Origin: Formicarius rufipectus
Lineage: Eukaryota > Chordata > Aves > Passeriformes > Formicariidae
Assembly (NCBI GenBank): GCA_013399695.1
Contig: VXAU01000691.1
Coordinates: forward strand, 584,818 to 648,817
DNA: 64,000 bases
Direction of reading: 5' to 3'
The notes beneath the pieces are model-generated. The model saw nothing but the letters and a program-made list of their open reading frames with translations. It was not told the DNA's origin and ran no database searches. Both the position numbers and the translations under genes were made by a program. Of the stretch, positions 11,901 through 25,161 are shown in pieces; within the stretch, counting starts at the first letter, position 1; each line of letters begins with the position of its first letter.

Positions 11901-14657
11901 ACAATATTGCAACATTTCCTCAGTAGAATAGATAATTTCTTTAAATTAGATAGTTCAAGGAATTATAATAATTATATTAAATAGTCTTTTACCATCTTAT
12001 ACTCTACATTGTTGCAGAGCTTACTCTAATTGCAGTGCACTGCTGCTGAAGTCTCCTCTTGGAGAAGTCTAAACATTGCAGTGGCTCTGGGATATTCTTT
12101 TTATTTATTTTTTTAACTTATGCTTCCATCCATGGGGGTTTGTTTTGCCTTTTCTCAGCAGTTCTACAATGGCTTGGTTTCATTTTTGAAGAAGGAGTTA
12201 TCCAAGCCTCAAGACAAAAATGTTCAAAGCTGAGTTTTTGATCATTTAAACATCAATACCACTGGCTACACAGAAACTATTCAGAATCCGTTCCCAGGGT
12301 TCAAAGGAAGCAAAGAAAAATATTTTCCACAGCATTTCTATCCATTAAGTTTCTTGCCTCCCAAAGGCAATCTGATGTTTTTGGGCTTGTTTCTGTCCCA
12401 AACAGATTTGGTCACTGTCAGCCTCAAAGAGAAACCAAGAGTACCTACCATGGGTTGATCTCACTTATGTGGTTGCCTGTGTTATGGTTGATATTCTCAG
12501 TGTAAAAAAGGAGGTTATGAAGCTTCATGGCAGAGAAATACCTAATTTTTTCTCCCTTGTTGTAAGGTCCACTAGTCTTGCTTGCTTGGTCCAACCCTTA
12601 AGCTTGGTAAACTATCGGTTTGTCTGGGACAAAGTTATTAAGTGACTCTATAATGCTTGAATAAATAATCAACCTTGATCAGGTCTGTGTATGCATGAGG
12701 TCAATCCTAACCAGCACTTCTCAAGGAACTTCTTTAAGTGCAGTGTTCTGTATTCAATGAAAAAATGCAGGAGCATCAACAAGAATGATGGGTAAGAGCT
12801 CTGAGGAGATCACTTGCCTTGTTCCTTGATTTCATTTAGCAAAGACAAAGAAACCAGAACAGGAACATTCAATCTTGCATTTCTTTCTCCTGTGTAAGTG
12901 CTTCAAATTCATTTCTAAAATGAGGAGATACAAAATGGAACAAGCCCTGCACATTTATTATCTAATGTTTCTTGCTTGTCCACAGAATGTCACTGTACAT
13001 CCATCCTTGTTTCCTCCATTAATTTAATAATGTCCATGGCACCTCCAGGGCACCACCAGGTAGCAGAAGCCTAATGAAAGCTTCTGTGAACACTCTCACT
13101 CACTTATTGCCTCCTGACACATCCAAACAGCCTTATGGCCCAACTGGAGCTCATGCAGCTCTTTAAAGTTAATAAACAAGTAGTCATTGTTTTAGTGGGG
13201 ATTTTTTTGTATATTCATATACATATAAATATATTTTCAATATCTCATATACATGTATGTGTACATATTTTATACAAATACTACCGTTTAAAAAGAAATA
13301 TTAACACATTGAGTACCCCAGTGTCTCTGCAGTACCAGGAGCATTAGATTTAATTAGGTAGCAAAAATAGAAACTGGAATCTGGTTAATAGTTTCCAAAG
13401 CTGATCTTAATTGGCTTATTAGTTGGCGATCAAGAAAAAAAATAAATTTCAGATGTTAGTTTAAGTGAATGCTGAATAAATTATTCAAAATAACTTTGAG
13501 AATCAAATAATTAGACAAATAATATGTAAAGTCAATAAAGTGTGACCATCAACAAATGACAAATGTATGAACAATGGAACAGTATTATTCTTCTACTTCT
13601 ACTTAGCTGTAGAGAGTTCCTGTGTATCCATCAGATTAATTGTTTATTCCAGTTATTACATTCATTCAAGTGTATGAGAAAGCAAACCATTGATTTATTG
13701 CTGTCATGGAGTACTTAGTGCAGCAGTTTAAACAAAGCATGGCTGTCTCCATATATTATTCATGTTTATTATAAATGTAAAGGAGAAGGTAAAATGCTGC
13801 AAGAGTAGGTGTAGGCTCAGCTAGCTACATTTCTGTTGTTTTCTGAATGTATTAAATACAATGTTTACCTGTACAAATAATCAAACAGAAATTTCCTGCC
13901 CTGAATAGGTAATTTCCTCAAGGAGAGACAGTATTATTGAAAGCATTCTCCAAACACTGATTGCTTCATTCTAAACTAAAGCACATCATTTGGTATTTAA
14001 AATCTGTCTCCATTTGCCTCTTTGTTCTTAATATGCTTGACACACACCCCTCACACATCTTCAAATGGATCTAAAACGTGTCCTGGATTATTTTTTTTTT
14101 GCTGGGATAGCACTGGTTTAGACCGTGGCTCAACCTTCCCCCCTCTCTCAGAAGCCCACTCTTCCCTACTGAGCTGGTTGAAATTCAAAGAGTGTTCAGA
14201 TATAAAAAGAGTATTCAGACCCTGTCACTCTCACAGACCTGGCTGCAAGGCTGAGTTATATTTTGGTTTTAGGCTAGTAATATATCAGTGGTTATGTCAA
14301 GTCTTCTTTAGAGTTTTGAAGCTGTGGTTCACTCCATTTCATTAGCTGCCGTTTTTCCCTCCCCCAGCTGTGTGCACCACATTTCAGCAGTGACCTCTCC
14401 CTTTCCAACAGCCTGAAATACCCTCGCTGGAGAGCCCCCACGCCTTCCTTAGCCTCAGAAAATGTAGGAAATCACTTGGGCTTTGTTCTTCAATTACATA
14501 TTCACCACGTAACACTGACACAAGGAAAGTGAAGTTCTAGGTACATGTTTCTAATTAGAATACTATTCCAATTACTGACTTGAAATCAGACTCCTACTGT
14601 GCAGGATTCTGTTATGAAATGTATCCAAGGAAAGTGAGATAGGGCAAGACAGAGTCC
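5936..14657. other. Gene-free AT-rich single-copy DNA
   Basis: No gene, tRNA or interspersed repeat is recognised. T-rich tracts lie at 5,943-5,955, 6,447-6,477 (two T runs split by GA), 8,166-8,180 and 8,971-9,006 (T/G). AT-rich low-complexity sequence with TATA and ATAC runs lies near 13,200-13,270. The short open frames, such as 9,374-9,794, overlap on both strands and show no recognisable domain. Confidence 0.6.
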
Positions 14658-14671
14658 TTTTTTTTTTTTTT
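14658..14671 (+). repeat. T tract ending at assembly gap
   Basis: At least 14 T run directly into undetermined bases. The true length is unknown, because the assembly stops inside or just after the homopolymer. Confidence 0.9.
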
Positions 14672-14717
14672 NNNNNNNNNNNNNNNNNNNNNNNNNNNNN
14701 NNNNNNNNNNNNNNNNN
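14672..14717. other. Assembly gap (46 N)
   Basis: A run of 46 undetermined bases. It begins immediately after a T run and resumes with AAAG. The position suggests that a homopolymer broke sequencing or assembly, so the real gap length may differ from 46. The open frame crossing it on the minus strand is an artefact of reading through N. Confidence 0.98.
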
Positions 14718-16208
14718 AAAGAATAGGCCCAGAACACCAAGTTATGTGTACATGGTACATGGATATCAGAGTGAAAGAGAGGGTGGGTAAGCCCTTGAAG
14801 GCATAATAATAGTGCGTGTTAAGGTCACCATTTTCATTTCAGACTACAGCAACAGCTATTTAAAAAATAAATTTACAACCAGGAAGAATCTGGAAATAAC
14901 ACAGCGTTGCAGCACCTTTACAGGTGTTGTCACGTCTTGTCAGCCAAAAGAAAATAAACTTCCAAAGTAAATAATTGCCACTCCCTAAAACCCAAACCTC
15001 TTTTTAGACCACAGAGAATAACAAACCAGAAATCCGAAATATTTTGAATAACAGAAGTGATCAGTCACCATCCATCCCCAGGGTAGATAGACTGTGTGCA
15101 TGTAGAGAAACAGTTCCTGTGTTAATTCTTGCCTGTTTCTTTGCCTGCAAGGTCTTGAAAAAATATTAAATTTGATCTTGAAATAAATAAGGTCTGAACT
15201 TCTCTTATGCTTTATTCTAATTTTTAGCAGATTAGACTTGGTAAGACTCTTAGCATTTTAAATCTTAAAATACAGTCTTTAAGTAAGCATGTCTTTGCTG
15301 ACCTGTCACCTTTAAGTTATTTGCAGGGAACTTTGATTAAGTAGCATTAACTAAGTCTTCTCCTTAAATGATTTGAAAAATGTAACTTTAAATAGGTCAT
15401 ATTTAAAAACCCCCAACTTTCTGAGCTACTTTCCTCAAGTCTCTCCCCTATGGATTGTCTTAATAGGCAAAGCTCTGTCTGCGTTTGCTGGAGGTTGCAG
15501 CCTTTACTGGCAACAAAGCCAGTGTGTTCAGGAGACAGATTCCTACAGAGACCTTGGAGCTTTCATGTGGGACCTCTGTCTCCTGGAAATGGTATTGTAT
15601 CTTACACAAAAAAAGCACCTTCCTCACTCCAACTCTTACAATCACTGAAAAATGAGTTCTGCAGAGCACACAACTCTGCAATCCTGTTTAATCAGCGACT
15701 GAGGCAGCCCTCCTCAGCTATGGATTATGCTGAGAGACCTTATATTACTATTAGCATTCTTGCTTGCCTCTAAGAACATTCTGCTATATCAAAAAAAGTA
15801 TGTGTGCATCTTGGAAAATATTTACTTTTCTGCATGAACAACTTGAAGCTCCATTTTTGTGTTTTCCCCCTTGTGGCTGAGGTGAATAACTCGTTCTAAT
15901 AATTACAGTGATAATGGTTTTCAACGGCTTATGTTTCCCAGGCTCTTTGACAATTTACAAACACAGAGCATCCTTCTCACACCCACCAAGTGAACTTAAA
16001 TAACTCTTCAAAGGTGGCCTGGTCAGATTGTGAAGTACATGAGTACATCTGCTTTGGATGCTGTTTTCCAGCATGCCACCAAAAGCTCAGGAGCAGAGCA
16101 GCAATTTTATGTTCTCACATTCTCATTTTTTGACAGAAGAATCCAAAAAGAAATTTCTCACACTCTTTTTTATTGGTTTTTATTTATTTATTCTTTTTTT
16201 AATTGCAG

Positions 16209-16329
16209 AGAAAGTCTGGACGAAGCTCTTGAGCTTCTGCTGTTTCTGTGGAGTTCCTTCCCACAGTCAGTCCCTGCTGACAGATTTCAGTCACTGCTGA
16301 GGAGAGCAAATATTTATGGAGGCTTTTAA
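16209..16329 (+). other. Terminal-exon-like open segment, unassigned
   Basis: A very T-rich tract of about 40 nt ends in AATTGCAG at 16,208. After one leftover base, 39 sense codons follow to a TAA at 16,327-16,329. They begin ESLDEALELL and end RRANIYGGF, with a leucine-rich amphipathic character and several CTG codons. This looks more protein-like than most frames here. I do not recognise a family, and no upstream exon is visible to join. It could be the last exon of an unannotated transcript, a pseudo-exon, or chance. Confidence 0.22.
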
Positions 16330-16803
16330 AGTAATATCTAAAACCAGGTGACCTGGAACTGAAAGGCTTGTGTGGTGTTGGTAACTCCCTCAACCCCAAG
16401 ATCTCCTGAGAAATGCTTGGTAGCAAGAGAAGTCTGAGTGATGCAGAGTTTCATTAGCAGAAACATTTCTCTTACCTTTGAGAGCCTCTCACACAGCTAA
16501 AATTTGCCACTTCAGTTTCCATGGCTGGTTTATCACCTTTGTTCCCTTGTGCCATGCTTTGGGAAGTTATCTACAGCAAAAAAAAAAGAAGCCACTGGAC
16601 ATATTTACTTACCAAGTAGAACCCCTTCCTTCTTGGAATATTTTCACCTGACCTTGTTGGTCTCGTTATCTCAAGAAGGGGATGTTCCTGAGATTCCTTT
16701 AGATGCAATCGTTGCTTCAGTGTGGCATTTAGGACTTGTGTAAAGATGAGACACAGTAAGGCACCTTTTTTCCTACATTTCTTCCCATGCTCCTTTTTCT
16801 CAG

Positions 16804-16926
16804 CTGTTCCTAAACACCTGGTACACAAGAACCTCTGTAGAGGTTGCAGGAAATTTTCAGCCTGTAGAAAAGTTTCAGCTGTTAAGAAGACTTAGCAGAG
16901 CACTAATAAAATCTAAACACTTATAG
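16804..16926 (+). other. Terminal-exon-like segment with AATAAA
   Basis: A long pyrimidine tract (16,763-16,803), ending CTTTTTCTCAG, precedes 40 sense codons and then TAG at 16,924-16,926. A canonical AATAAA hexamer sits at 16,905-16,910, inside the frame and just before the stop, which is unusual for a true coding terminal exon. No family is recognised. It lies about 480 nt after the other exon-like segment of this region. Confidence 0.15.
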
Positions 16927-18163
16927 TCAAATCTTATTCCTGATGCTGCTAAATGGGAACTTACAACTTAACATAATAGGCAATTTAGCATACAAATGTG
17001 CCCCATAAAAGCAGGATGTTGGCAGTGCAAAACTATAAATGTTAACCTTTGGGCAAGCTGTTACAAATGTGCTACAGGCTCTTGCAATTTTAATGAACTT
17101 GTTTGCACATATGAGGTTTATTTTGTACTAAACACTAGGATACACACACACCAAATAAGAGGAGCACCTTCAGAAAGGCAGATGTGTGGGAGTTCATTCT
17201 GTCTTATTCATCTGTTATCAGAGGTTTATACCAGTGGACAAGGAAAATGGCCTTTTTGCCCTCAGAAATATGACTGACGAGCAACAGATAACTCTCCTAA
17301 CAGAAACAATAGGAAATGTTTTGTAACTACAAGTGTTTGTGGTCAAGACTTATATTCTGGACAAGCACAGATGTTAATGAATGTGATTTTTCTGAGTTGT
17401 TATTCCATTATTTTTTGGTAAGTTCCTCCAAAAGCGCAAGTTGCTGAAAATGTGAGAAATCTGTAACAATTTCAAACCTAAATCAGGGCTAATAGTCATC
17501 TTATGAACTAGTAGGCACCTGTGACCTTCTGTTGTGAGTAATTTGGGTTTGATGAATCAATGCCTAAGCATCCTCAGAATCAAATAATCCTGCAGAGCAA
17601 CCAGATTAAGTTGCTCCATTTCAGGGAAGCACTTGTAAAATCCCCCACATTTTCATGGTGCTTTGCTAGTCAGGAACACAACACTCACAGTCCAGCCTTG
17701 ATGGTGGCTCTGCTTTCAGTTCAAGCCTCTCACGTGTTTTGGCTTTGGTTGGCCACTTCATTCCAAACCAGAATTATTCAGAGCTTCTCTTTCAACATCA
17801 TGTGTGAAAGATGAATCATAAAAAAAGGATGATGTTGCAGTTTTTTCTGACTCCATTGACAAATTTTCTTCACCTTACACCCCACGACTGCCTCAGCAGA
17901 ATATCAGGCTTTCAGTTTACATTCTCACAGTTCAACAACATGTCTACCATAACAAGCATTTTTCTTACTTTCTTATTGCTTCATGTAAAGAAAAGGAATG
18001 CAAAGAAACTTCTTTTTAATAAGCTATGAGGTTCTTTAAGCTTGGATAACAACCTTAACCGCCCACAAAGCATGGATCTATATTGTACAGAGAATTCATG
18101 CAGAGGCAAAGAAGTATTATCAGGTATTTCTCATCTAGCAATTTCTTTTTCTTTTCACTGTTA

Positions 18164-18179
18164 ATATATATATATATAC
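18164..18179. repeat. (TA)n microsatellite
   Basis: About eight alternating AT/TA units. It is short and probably length-variable. Confidence 0.85.
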
Positions 18180-20519
18180 ACAGAGATAACAATCTGGACA
18201 CTCATTAAGATATAAGGCATGAAGAAAACACAGGTTTTCCTAATAACTTACATTATTATAAGGCCTAAAAAATTCACATAGCTATGCATTAAATGGGAAT
18301 TTAAAACATGAAGGTGAGAATAAAACTGAGAAAATGTTGGGAATGCAAAACCACTGGAAACTTTCATTTTTAGACATTGAGTCAGTAAGAGAAGTTTCTC
18401 TAACGTTATCCTCTATGTCCAGTATCATGTACTGAGTTTGGATCCAAATAAACCAAAATATTCCACTTCGTGTTTGCTTATATACAAGCTCAGAACCAGA
18501 GTTTCTTGTACAGTGGAAACTAAAAATCAGAGGTTCATTCATCTAAAAATTAATTTTCATTCATTAAAAAATTATGTCATAGTAGAATGATTAAACTGAA
18601 TAATTGAATTAATACTATTGTACTCTACTATGTATGAGTAGCCCTTAACACAGACAGCTGTAAAGATGGACCATTTCAGGTTTGCTTTTTAAGAGCAGAG
18701 CTTCACTTGCATGGTTGATTGCTTTTGTTTCTCTGTGTTGTGTCATCTTACACGCTGGAAAAAATGTCCTTGACATTAATTTTCTGTAGAAAACAACTAG
18801 GAAAATTATTTGCATAACTGTAAAAACAAAACTCCTTCAAGTCATAAGTGTTGTGAAATATTCATGCTCATTCCAACTTGGCCTACAAATTGTACAGTTC
18901 AGTGCTTTGCAGTTCGAATTCCTGAGTTGAACTTAATCAAGTCTAATGGTGCAAAGGTGATTATCTGTCTTCTTCTGAGCTGAAGAATGTAATAACACTG
19001 GTTACATTAGGAAGACAATTTATTATCGGCACGATGACAGAAAAAGGTAAAGAAAAAGTAATTTATGGCAGACCCTTCCATGGTTAATGTATTAGTTGCA
19101 GCAGAGGTTAAAACTTTCATCTTCTTAGACTTAAACTTGGAGAACTGAGAAAGCTTGTGAACACAGGAGACAGAACACGTGTGACAACACAGAAACTGCA
19201 CTTCTTTATTTATATAGCAGATAGAGTTTCATTCCTTTGGTGCTATTCCAGCATTATTGTGTTTTATGGTATGAAGAGTTCCCCTGAAGTACAGGAGGAG
19301 AATCCTTGGGGTTGCATTTGCTTTTTCAGGTTGTTGCCTTTTATGATCCCTTGGGAAAAACTGCTCAGCTATATTGTGGCTCCACTTATGGCAAAAGACA
19401 GAATCAGGACAGGAATATATTTCTCATTGCTCCTATTAGTCTGGGGGAAGTCGCTCAGTGTCAATAGGACTTGAGGATAACAGGGAGCACACGGACCTCA
19501 GATGAATGGCATAAGAAGCACAGCTTCTTCAACCCTTATTGCCTCTGCCTTTTCTGAGAATGATCAGGATGTCAAATAAAACAAAAAACAGAGATTTATT
19601 TTTTTTTCAAGAGAGATGTTTTCTCAAAACATCCCAATAATAACAGGGGTAAAAAAACCATTCTTTTCCATTTTCTGGCGTAGGAAACCCAGCACTTTCT
19701 TGCCGTATTGCACCTGTTGCAATTGCACTACTGTAGCCTATGTCAGGAAAGTGGGAACCTGAAATACAGCAGCGTATCTCTGGCTCATATTATTGTCATA
19801 TTTATGGGTTTGTCTCTTTTTTTCCCACGTGCCAGTTTAATTCTGCCTTTAAGCCACAGCCTGTCTCATCATTCTGAGACACAAAACTTGTATATTAAGA
19901 GTCACAGGTAGACTGAGTTTGACTGATCTGTCCTTCAGATTTTTAAATTTATTACATTTTATTGATTATCTCCACAGACATTTTCTCAATTTTGTCCACT
20001 AATTTAGCAGAACAAATTTTGGCAATTTTAAAAAAATATAAGGTGGTTGTCAGCTGTGAGAGTCCTCCACATTTACCCCAAACATCTCTTACTAGATGTA
20101 GCAATTTTTGGTTGCTATTAAAACAGATTGTGTCTTTGTACACCCAAACACAGCAGCTCTTTGACAATATGATTATTCCATTAGAATAATCTCTCTTTGA
20201 TTTCAGAACATGTTAAAGATAAAACTAAGAGAGAAAATAAACTGGCATACTGCAAGTATATGTGATTTCATACAGAATTGCAGCAAAAAATGTCTGTGCA
20301 GTGGACTATATTTTAAATGACATTAAATTCATCGTGTCATTTCCTGAATTCTACATAACATTCAGGGAAACAGTCACTTGTGCTGCATAAAATGTAGTTC
20401 CCACAGAATCCAGCACCTCACTCCAATCAAGATCCATCACCTTTCAAGCCAGAAACAACCCCTGATTGAATTAGGTGCATTAAGAATTGAATCTAATACA
20501 CAGTATATTAAATCACTTG

Positions 20520-21134
20520 ATGAAATCAACTTGTGATTATGGAATAATGCTACGACATCCTTGCCTGGATTGCCTGCATCTTTCAGGAAGCCTGATTGTG
20601 TGTAGTTTCCTTACTGGAACTTTAGAGTTAAGAAGGTCTCTGGCCATCAGTGAGACTGACATAATAACTGTGTGGGTTTTCAGAGCCATAGGACTGTGTT
20701 CATCTAGATATGTTCAGGAATACTGGCTTAAAAAAGTCAATTATTTTCCCCTGCATACCTGCCAAACATACTTCAGTGACTCCTTTTCTAACATAAGTAG
20801 ATTTCTTTCCTCCAAAGTGCTGATAATCAGTTGTCAGGCTTTCCTATCTTCTCTTTGGTGCTATTCAATGAAGAACATTCATTTCACTCATGCAAAAACC
20901 TCTGCGAGATTTGGCTTATCAGAAAAAAGGGTTTCTGAATGTGTTTGGCTTTGCTTTTGTGGTTCCATTTCAAGACTAGTCTGTGTGACCAGATATCCCA
21001 GAGCAGTGGTAAATAGAGCCAGGGGTTGCTTAGTACAAACATTTGCTGTCTTGAATGTGTTGCTGTCTCATTACAACCTGTTCCAACCTCTGCATGAGCA
21101 GGTCTCTTATTTACACTCTCCTCCATTCATGTAG
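20520..21134 (+). other. Longest ATG-initiated open frame (204 codons), unassigned
   Basis: The frame opens at ATG 20,520 and closes at TAG 21,132-21,134. It could extend upstream to a TTG at 20,487. The translation is rich in Cys, Ser and Leu and has no domain, zinc finger, signal peptide or transmembrane pattern that I can name. The strand is T-rich, which lowers the density of stop codons. An 80-codon frame overlaps on the other strand. No promoter, CpG island or clear splice context was found. It is probably a chance frame, though longer than any other here. Confidence 0.12.
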
Positions 21135-21994
21135 GGAACATTGACATTTAAGGCAGCAGAATGGTGGACAGACAGCAGAAAGCAGAGTGAAAGGACACCA
21201 TTCCAATCCTTTTAATATACTCTCTTCTCATTACTTTTAGCACCAGAAATCGATGCCTCTGTATCAAAAATTTAAGAGTTTCTGATTTTAAGATTCTCAG
21301 ATAAAGATGGTAATGGTTAAAGCCTAGAATTCAGATGAAAATTTATGGTAGTCTGGATCACCTGAGCTTCTGGGAGCTGTCAGTCAAACAACACATACAG
21401 ACAGCAAAAAGTATGGATTGCTTTTGACTCACTCCCAAAGCAAGTTTGAGGCCACTACAGTACCACAAGGACTGCTAGACTTAGAACTCTCAGATGAAAA
21501 GATATGCCATATCTTCTATTCTGCCCTGGTCTCTATAATGTCATTATCTCATTTTTTATATAAATGGACATGACAAATTTTGCCCATATAGCTTTATACA
21601 GCCTCAATGGAATATTCACAGGTAGATAATCGAGTCATGCTGTGCATTAGACACTTATTTTAGCTGTACTCTCAGTGAGCCCTGTGAAGTACTAATTTTA
21701 TCATATATAAAAAGCAACAAAATGATACTTAATTTCTGGGATTCCTTAAATAGACAAAGAGATTACTCTAAAAATAAGGTAAGAACAAACTTTCAGACCT
21801 GAAAGTGAATCAGCTGTTTGAAGCCTGCCTGGCAGCTGCCTGAAAACAGCACAGCTCAGGCAGTCACCACGGGGCCTCATGTTTCACATCTCTGGCTCCC
21901 TGGGTGTTGAAGGGAGATGCCTGTGCCAGCTTACAGGGGACAATGGATGGGTTCAGCTGCACTGGCTCCCTGGCTGTCCTCCTAAAAGACACAA
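21135..21994. other. Single-copy DNA upstream of a CR1 relic
   Basis: No gene is seen. The last 100-150 bases become more GC-rich and may be an unrecognisable 5' extension of the CR1 relic that follows. Confidence 0.5.
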
Positions 21995-22640
21995 AATGAA
22001 CCAGCAGAAACCTCTCAGCAGGGTTCAACAAGGGCGAAGGCACATCCTTGGCAGGTCACAACCCAATGCAACAGCACTGGGAAGGCATCACTGGGCCAGT
22101 GAAAAGCTTTGCAGAAAAGATCTGTGGGTCCTGGGGAAAAGCTGAAAATGATACAGCAGTGTGTCTTTGTGGCAATGAACATGAACGTCAGACTATGCTG
22201 TGTTTGCAGCAACACAGCCAGCAGGTCAAAAGAAGTGATTTTTCACTCTTACCTGGCGTTTGTTGGAGCACTCTTTGCCCAATTTTGGGCTCTCAGTATC
22301 TTGCCAAACTCTTTTTAATGAGAGATCTAATAGCCTGCACACAATAAATAATGATGGAGCCAGGCTTTTCTCAGAGATTCACAGGACTAGTGGCACTGGA
22401 CATAAGTTGCAGCAAAAGGAAGTTTCTGTCAAAGCTAAGCAAGAATTTCTTCAGGCTGTAGGTGGTGAAATATTGGAGCAAGGGCCCAGAGAGGCTGTGA
22501 AATCTTTGTTATTGGAGATATTCAAAACTTGAAAGCAGAAAGTGCTGAGCAACCTCAGCAAACTATGCATTATTTTAAGGGGGTAGAACAGATGATGTGC
22601 AAAGGTCCTTTCCAACCTAAAATAATCAATGTTTTTGTGG
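21995..22640 (+). mobile_element. CR1 non-LTR retrotransposon relic, sense strand
   Basis: Several blocks match avian CR1 as I know it. From about 22,018 the sequence GGTTCAACAAGG opens the post-RT part of ORF2. The stretch AGCAGTGTG with the following GCCAGCAGGTC lies at 22,155-22,227, and TTTTGGGCTC near 22,283. The 3' region follows, with GGAGCCAGGCTTTTCTC (about 22,355), GCCCAGAGAGGCTGTG (about 22,484), GGAGATATTCAAAAC (about 22,514) and GGTCCTTTCCAACCT (about 22,604). The terminal 8-bp repeats are eroded. From memory of the consensus, roughly 200 bp seem to be missing between about 22,305 and 22,350. All frames are broken, and the copy is 5'-truncated as is usual for CR1. Confidence 0.85.
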
Positions 22641-25161
22641 TCCTAGAATGCTGCATCTACAGATAATTTAGTTGCTTGTATCTCCAGCCAGACTTTTCTT
22701 ACCAGTTGCAGGTTTTCCCGGTGTTGTTGGTTTGATTTCATTTATTGTTTGTTGCTTTTCTTTCCAGGGGGCTGGAGTGATGACTTTTCTGGTGAAACTA
22801 CCCTTAGCATCTGTTTTGCAAAATAAAAATCTGATGCCAGAAACATTCTTCATAAAACACTACCTGATATTATTCCATATTAGAGATTCCCAAGGAGGGT
22901 ATATATTCATTCAAAATGTTATATTCATGGCAAATATACCATTCCCCCCATACTTCCTATAAGCTATTTCTTCAAGATCCAAATAAGTGCTGTCAGAACA
23001 TGGAATAAACCGCTCTTCCAGACTGTGAGAAGCGCAATCTGTCCACGTTACACTGTCTTGCTCTCTAAGGACAGAGAAAGGATTTGCTTCAGTAAGGAAG
23101 GCACTCTGTTATATGGCTTTTCTTTTGTAGTCTCATATCTTATGTTTCAATGGGTAAACTCTGCAAGTCAGATTTATATTCAAGTCTAAACTTGTGTTTT
23201 GTTGCAGTAAAATCAAAGGAAGCCATGACAGATTGATCTATGCAGGAACAGGTGGGAACTGAACAGACCTTATTAATCTTTTTCTCTTCTTGGTGGCACT
23301 CCAGTGCCTTTAATACACGGAGAGAACTTTATCTGTGCCACGTGAAGTTAACCTTGAACAGGACTTGGATTTCCAAGTGTCAGATGAAATTGTGTCTGAG
23401 TTAATAACTTGCATTTTTTCCAGTAATTCAGAGACTACTGTAGCATCCTCTTGTCCTCAGGGTTCTCTGCCCAGCTGAGTAACATTTAGTGTGGTTCCCC
23501 TCCTGACACATCTCCTCCTATGTTTTACATCTGAGACAGTGGGATGAAGTCCCTTTATGGAAGGGAGGCCTCCAGAACTAAACTGTCAGGCACCTCAGAC
23601 AACTATCATAATAAGGAACTTCATCTTCCTGATGAAGCAACTTTACTTCCATTTAAGGCACAAAAGTTAATTGAGCTCAGTACAGCCTACTTTAAGCATG
23701 ACATTGAGGTCTAAAGAATACCAAAAAAAATGGGAGGATCCTGTGTTCAAGCATCCACTGCTCTCTGTGTCTTCTGTGAAAGCTTTTTGTGTGAGATACA
23801 AACCACAGAGCACAGACTGAAGTGTCTCTGCTGGATCTCTTTAGCTGCCCATTCAAGAGACCTGAGGACAAAGCTAAACTGCAAATGGGGTCAGAAACTT
23901 CATATTATTAGTATATGTATTATTATTCAATCATAATTTTGCATAACTACATAAATGTAACTTATTTCAGAATATTTCCAGGCAGCATTTTCACTACATC
24001 ACTTATTTTCCTTCTGATTAGGATACTGTATTTGTTTTTACTTAGGCACTGAAAAACGCAGGTGAAATTGCAGGTGAAAGACAACCACGGTGGATCAGCC
24101 TTCATGCTGAGAGATGGTGAACCAAACTGAGAGATACTATGGGGATGTGGAGTCTAAGAGAGGAAATAGTCCCAAACTGTAGCACTGGTTTGCTTTGTAT
24201 CCTGATATGCTTTTTTAATTGCTTATTCCTGCATGAAAAACACTCAGGAGCAGAACAGAAACATCCGTGTAAGTCACTGATGGTTGTTGTCTTTCAGACA
24301 GTCTTGAAAAATGCATCCACTGGCTTTATTGCCATTAAAAGAATTAAACAAGTTAATGCAATAAAATTTAATTATCTTGATTTCAGCATGTCCCCAGTTG
24401 TTGCATTTACATGCTGGAAGTGCTATAGGGCTCATTATCTTAAATAAACTCCTAATTTTCTACTCACAGTTGCTAAAAGTGTTGTTCCAGAATAAGCTGC
24501 CACAAAAATGAACATTTCATTCACTTCGTCATGGTTCCAACACTTCAAGCTTAAAAGCTGTAACCTCCATGTCATGACTGGAAAGAAATCACATTTTTGC
24601 AAGAGGTCAAAATTGCTGTAGCTAATAAGAGGCCACAGGCTTTGTCCTGTGTTTGCAGGGTGTCAGGGCTGAGGCAGGTCAGGCTCTGTCCAAGCTTTAC
24701 ATGAACAGCCCAGAGGTTTGTTTTTTTCTTTATTTTGCTGCAATAACATCCAAATTTCTTAAACATAGTTTCTACCATACATCAGATATTCCTTTGTTCT
24801 CCTCTACCCTTGAAAACAGCTCTGCCCAGCTCCAGCTCTGCCTTTCTCCATCTGAACATTTGATTATGTCTTGTGTTTCCTGACTGCAAAAATGAAGATG
24901 AAATCCTTGAACTAACTAACTGGAGAAAGAGTGAGTTATCCTGAATTCATGCATTTTGCAAGCCAAGGGATGAAGACATGTTGCCCCCTTGTGCATGCCA
25001 GTCTTTCAAAGCAACAGACTGACTTTTAATGGACAAGAAAGGAGATTTTCTGCTCTCAGATTCCATTGGTGAAGTTTCCACACAAGGGTGTTGCATTGTA
25101 ACAGTTGTAGTCAATCACTCAGCAGTAGGAAATTGTTCTGAATACCTGACAAAACAAACTT

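Larger units (their letters stand above)
14718..20519. other. Gene-free AT-rich single-copy DNA
   Basis: No gene or interspersed repeat is recognised apart from the exon-like segments at 16,209 and 16,804. A (TA)n microsatellite lies at 18,164-18,179. The remaining open frames are short and lack family signatures. Confidence 0.55.

Noticed and set aside
14572..14760. Open frame crossing the N gap
   Set aside because: Artefact of translating undetermined bases.
18905..18930. tRNA B-box-like sequence (GTTCGAATTCC)
   Set aside because: It has an extra base relative to the B box, no A box upstream and no cloverleaf could be drawn.
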